Below are positions 62,871 through 64,000 of a stretch of DNA of 64,000 bases, one piece after another. Made by a program: the position numbers and the translations under genes. The DNA is taken from assembly GCA_016899975.1 (NCBI GenBank), contig JACJJN010000019.1, positions 1 to 64,000 on the forward strand. Reading direction: 5' to 3'. Source of the DNA: Lacrimispora saccharolytica. GTDB lineage: Bacteria; Bacillota; Clostridia; Lachnospirales; Lachnospiraceae. Below the pieces are notes generated by a model, which had not been told where the DNA came from, did no database searches, and saw only the letters and a list, made by a program, of their open reading frames with translations. Position 1 is the stretch's first letter. Every line of letters starts with the position of its first letter.

Positions 62871-62887
62871 GGCAGGAGGACAGAGGG

Positions 62888-63361
62888 ATGGCATATAAGG
62901 CTAAGGCGTACACGCTTTGGGAGGAATCCACGGAAAGCGGCACAAGGTATTTTATCAGCTTTAAGGACGGGCAGGGCAAATCCCACGAGTTGGAAGTGTC
63001 GGAACAGTTCTTTATGGAGTTTCGGCAGATGGAGCGCAGGAACAGGAATCTTCTCCAATGGGACGAGCGGCACAGGGAGTTTAACGAGGTATGGGACGAA
63101 ACCCTTTACAGACGGGCGTTGCGTGTGCCTAAGAGCCTTGATGAACGCATGATTGAGGAAGAACGGAATGAAACGCTCTGTAAGGCGGTTGGGAGCCTGC
63201 CAGAGATACAAAGGCGGCGTTTCCTGCTCTATTACGAGTATGGGTTCAATTTTTACCAAATCGCCGCTATGGAGCATTGCACCGCTTCGGCAATACAGAA
63301 ATCTGTTGCGATTGCAAAGGAGAAAGTAAAGGCGGAAATGAGGAAGTATCTCCAACCGTGA
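62888..63361 (+). CDS. Sigma-70 family-like regulator 3
   Basis: A 157-residue protein. The N-terminus (YKAKAYTLWEESTESGTRYFISFKDGQG) is followed by a charged helix and a C-terminal region 4-like helix-turn-helix (LPEIQRRRFLLYYEYGFNFYQIAAMEHCTASAIQKSVAIAKEKV). ATG 62888 follows GGAGGACAGAGGG. Together with the two genes before it, it forms a run of three region-4-like regulators, each behind its own terminator-like hairpin. Target unknown. Confidence 0.7.
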   Translation: MAYKAKAYTLWEESTESGTRYFISFKDGQGKSHELEVSEQFFMEFRQMERRNRNLLQWDERHREFNEVWDETLYRRALRVPKSLDERMIEEERNETLCKAVGSLPEIQRRRFLLYYEYGFNFYQIAAMEHCTASAIQKSVAIAKEKVKAEMRKYLQP

Positions 63362-63558
63362 CCGACACCGCCCGAAAAAGAAATCTGTTTTTTATTTGTG
63401 TGGGATTGGCGGCATTACATACTCTCATTTTTTTCATGGGAGTAAATCTATTTTTAAGGAGGTCAACGCCTATGTGCAACGAAAACAAAGACACCGCCCG
63501 AAAGGAGGAAAGCCATGCAGAAGTTACAGACAGTCAACGCCGAAACGCTCCTTTATGA
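63358..63558 (+). CDS. Small membrane protein overlapping two genes (uncertain start)
   Basis: A frame from GTG 63358, overlapping the preceding stop, encodes 66 residues. They include a hydrophobic segment (NLFFICVGLAALHTLIFFMG, about 10-29) and a polar tail. A second start, ATG 63472, has a perfect AAGGAGG eight bases upstream and would give only the 28-residue tail. The frame overlaps the start of the ATPase gene at 63515. One of the two versions is probably translated; I cannot decide which. Confidence 0.4.
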   Translation: MTDTARKRNLFFICVGLAALHTLIFFMGVNLFLRRSTPMCNENKDTARKEESHAEVTDSQRRNAPL

Positions 63559-64000
63559 GCCGCTTGAGAAACCGTCCTTTGTGGTGGACAGCCTTATTCC
63601 GACAGGTTTATCGCTGTTCTGCGGCTCACAGAAGATAGGCAAGAGCTGGCTCATGCTGAAGCTATGCCTATGCGTGTCGCAGGGACTTCCCTTGTGGGAT
63701 ATGCCGACAATGGAGGGCGACGTGCTTTACCTCTGCCTTGAGGACACGTTCTGCCGCATACAGGACAGGCTGTTCCGATTGACGGACGAAGCGAGCAGGC
63801 GGCTTCACTTTGCCGTGGCAAGCTGCAAGCTGTCAGACGGTCTTATCGTGCAGTTGGAGGATTATCTGAAAGACTATCCAGACAGCAGGCTCATTGTGAT
63901 TGACACTTTGCAGAAAGTCCGTACAGCTTCAAAAGACAATGCCTACGCAAGCGACTATGGGGACATCTCCCTAATCAAAGACTTTGCCGATAGGCATTCT
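63515..64000 (+). CDS. AAA/RecA-fold ATPase (RepA/helicase-like), partial
   Basis: The 162 residues visible before the window ends show Walker A SLFCGSQKIGKSWLMLKLC near 31-49, an acidic Walker B-like strand in GDVLYLCLEDTFCRIQDRL, and a second strand SRLIVIDTLQKVRT. This is the AAA_25/RepA-like hexameric helicase fold found in mobilisable elements and plasmids, where it helps replicate the excised element. ATG 63515 follows AAAGGAGGAAAGCC. The gene is open to the right, so the full length is unknown. Confidence 0.8.
   Translation, partial: MQKLQTVNAETLLYEPLEKPSFVVDSLIPTGLSLFCGSQKIGKSWLMLKLCLCVSQGLPLWDMPTMEGDVLYLCLEDTFCRIQDRLFRLTDEASRRLHFAVASCKLSDGLIVQLEDYLKDYPDSRLIVIDTLQKVRTASKDNAYASDYGDISLIKDFADRHS

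Larger units (their letters stand above)
54890..64000 (+). mobile_element. Mosaic integrative element carrying tet(O), left part
   Basis: From just after the rpsI terminator to the right edge, the content switches from core genes to plasmid- or ICE-type genes: parA, parB, a broken helicase/methylase, tnpV, tet(O), a KTR protein, sigma-like regulators and a RecA-fold ATPase. Composition changes stepwise: about 55.2-58.3 kb is clearly GC-rich, 58.35-61.7 kb clearly AT-rich, and the rest intermediate. No integrase, relaxase or right end is inside the window, so the type (ICE or mobilisable element) and the exact left border are not proven. Confidence 0.8.

Overview
The window looks like the chromosome of a gut Lachnospiraceae species (Clostridia, Bacillota). 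The basis is strong AGGAGG-type ribosome binding sites, the order tig-clpP-clpX-lon-ysxC, the order ecfA1-ecfA2-ecfT-truA-rplM-rpsI, and a GH31 alpha-glucosidase that resembles the characterised Blautia (Ruminococcus) obeum enzyme as I remember it. No rRNA, tRNA or CRISPR array was recognised.

Layout. 1-4.2 kb: DNA repair pair sbcD-sbcC. 4.2-6.8 kb: cobalt ECF transporter operon whose first gene, cbiM, has lost its 5' part at a palindromic repeat; cbiN, cbiQ and cbiO are intact. 6.8-12.4 kb: an HdeD-like membrane protein, a degenerate sigma-like protein, an aroK-trpB pair and a large unknown membrane-anchored protein. 12.5-33.4 kb: carbohydrate and glycerol metabolism. This holds a LacI regulator with a GH13 and a GH31 enzyme, a glycerol operon (glpK, GlpA-type dehydrogenase, FAD oxidoreductase, DUF1667), an unassigned three-gene operon (glycosyltransferase, PLP-fold enzyme, ATP-grasp ligase), an AraC regulator divergent from a second GH31 enzyme, a methyltransferase with an unusual leader, and a second GH13 enzyme. 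33.7-43.8 kb: amidohydrolase, CmpB-like membrane protein, a MarR/MATE efflux pair, an orphan substrate-binding lipoprotein, a polyferredoxin, a short second DnaK, a CYTH protein and a DJ-1 protein. 43.9-54.8 kb: housekeeping genes for protein quality control, the general ECF vitamin transporter energy module, truA and the L13/S9 ribosomal operon.

Directly after the rpsI terminator, from about 54.9 kb to the end of the window, lies an integrated mobile element. It opens with a GC-rich parA-parB module and a helicase/methylase gene that is truncated at both ends and frameshifted. A low-GC cargo module follows: tnpV, the tetracycline ribosomal protection gene tet(O) with a full attenuator leader, and a small Cys-rich KTR protein. 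After that come three successive proteins carrying a sigma-70 region-4-like helix-turn-helix, each behind a terminator-like hairpin, and the start of an AAA/RecA-fold ATPase that runs off the right edge. Base composition changes sharply between these blocks, so the element is a mosaic.

Two dispersed intergenic repeat families run through the chromosomal part. One is built on GTAACCGTTCAGC / GCTGAACGGTTAC hairpins, with six recognisable copies, several in front of protease genes. The other has GAGCGTGTTTGAAAATT ends. The most notable observations are the cbiM truncation at a repeat, the repeat families, the unassigned glycosyltransferase/PLP/ATP-grasp operon, several leader-attenuator structures, and the nested tet(O) element.
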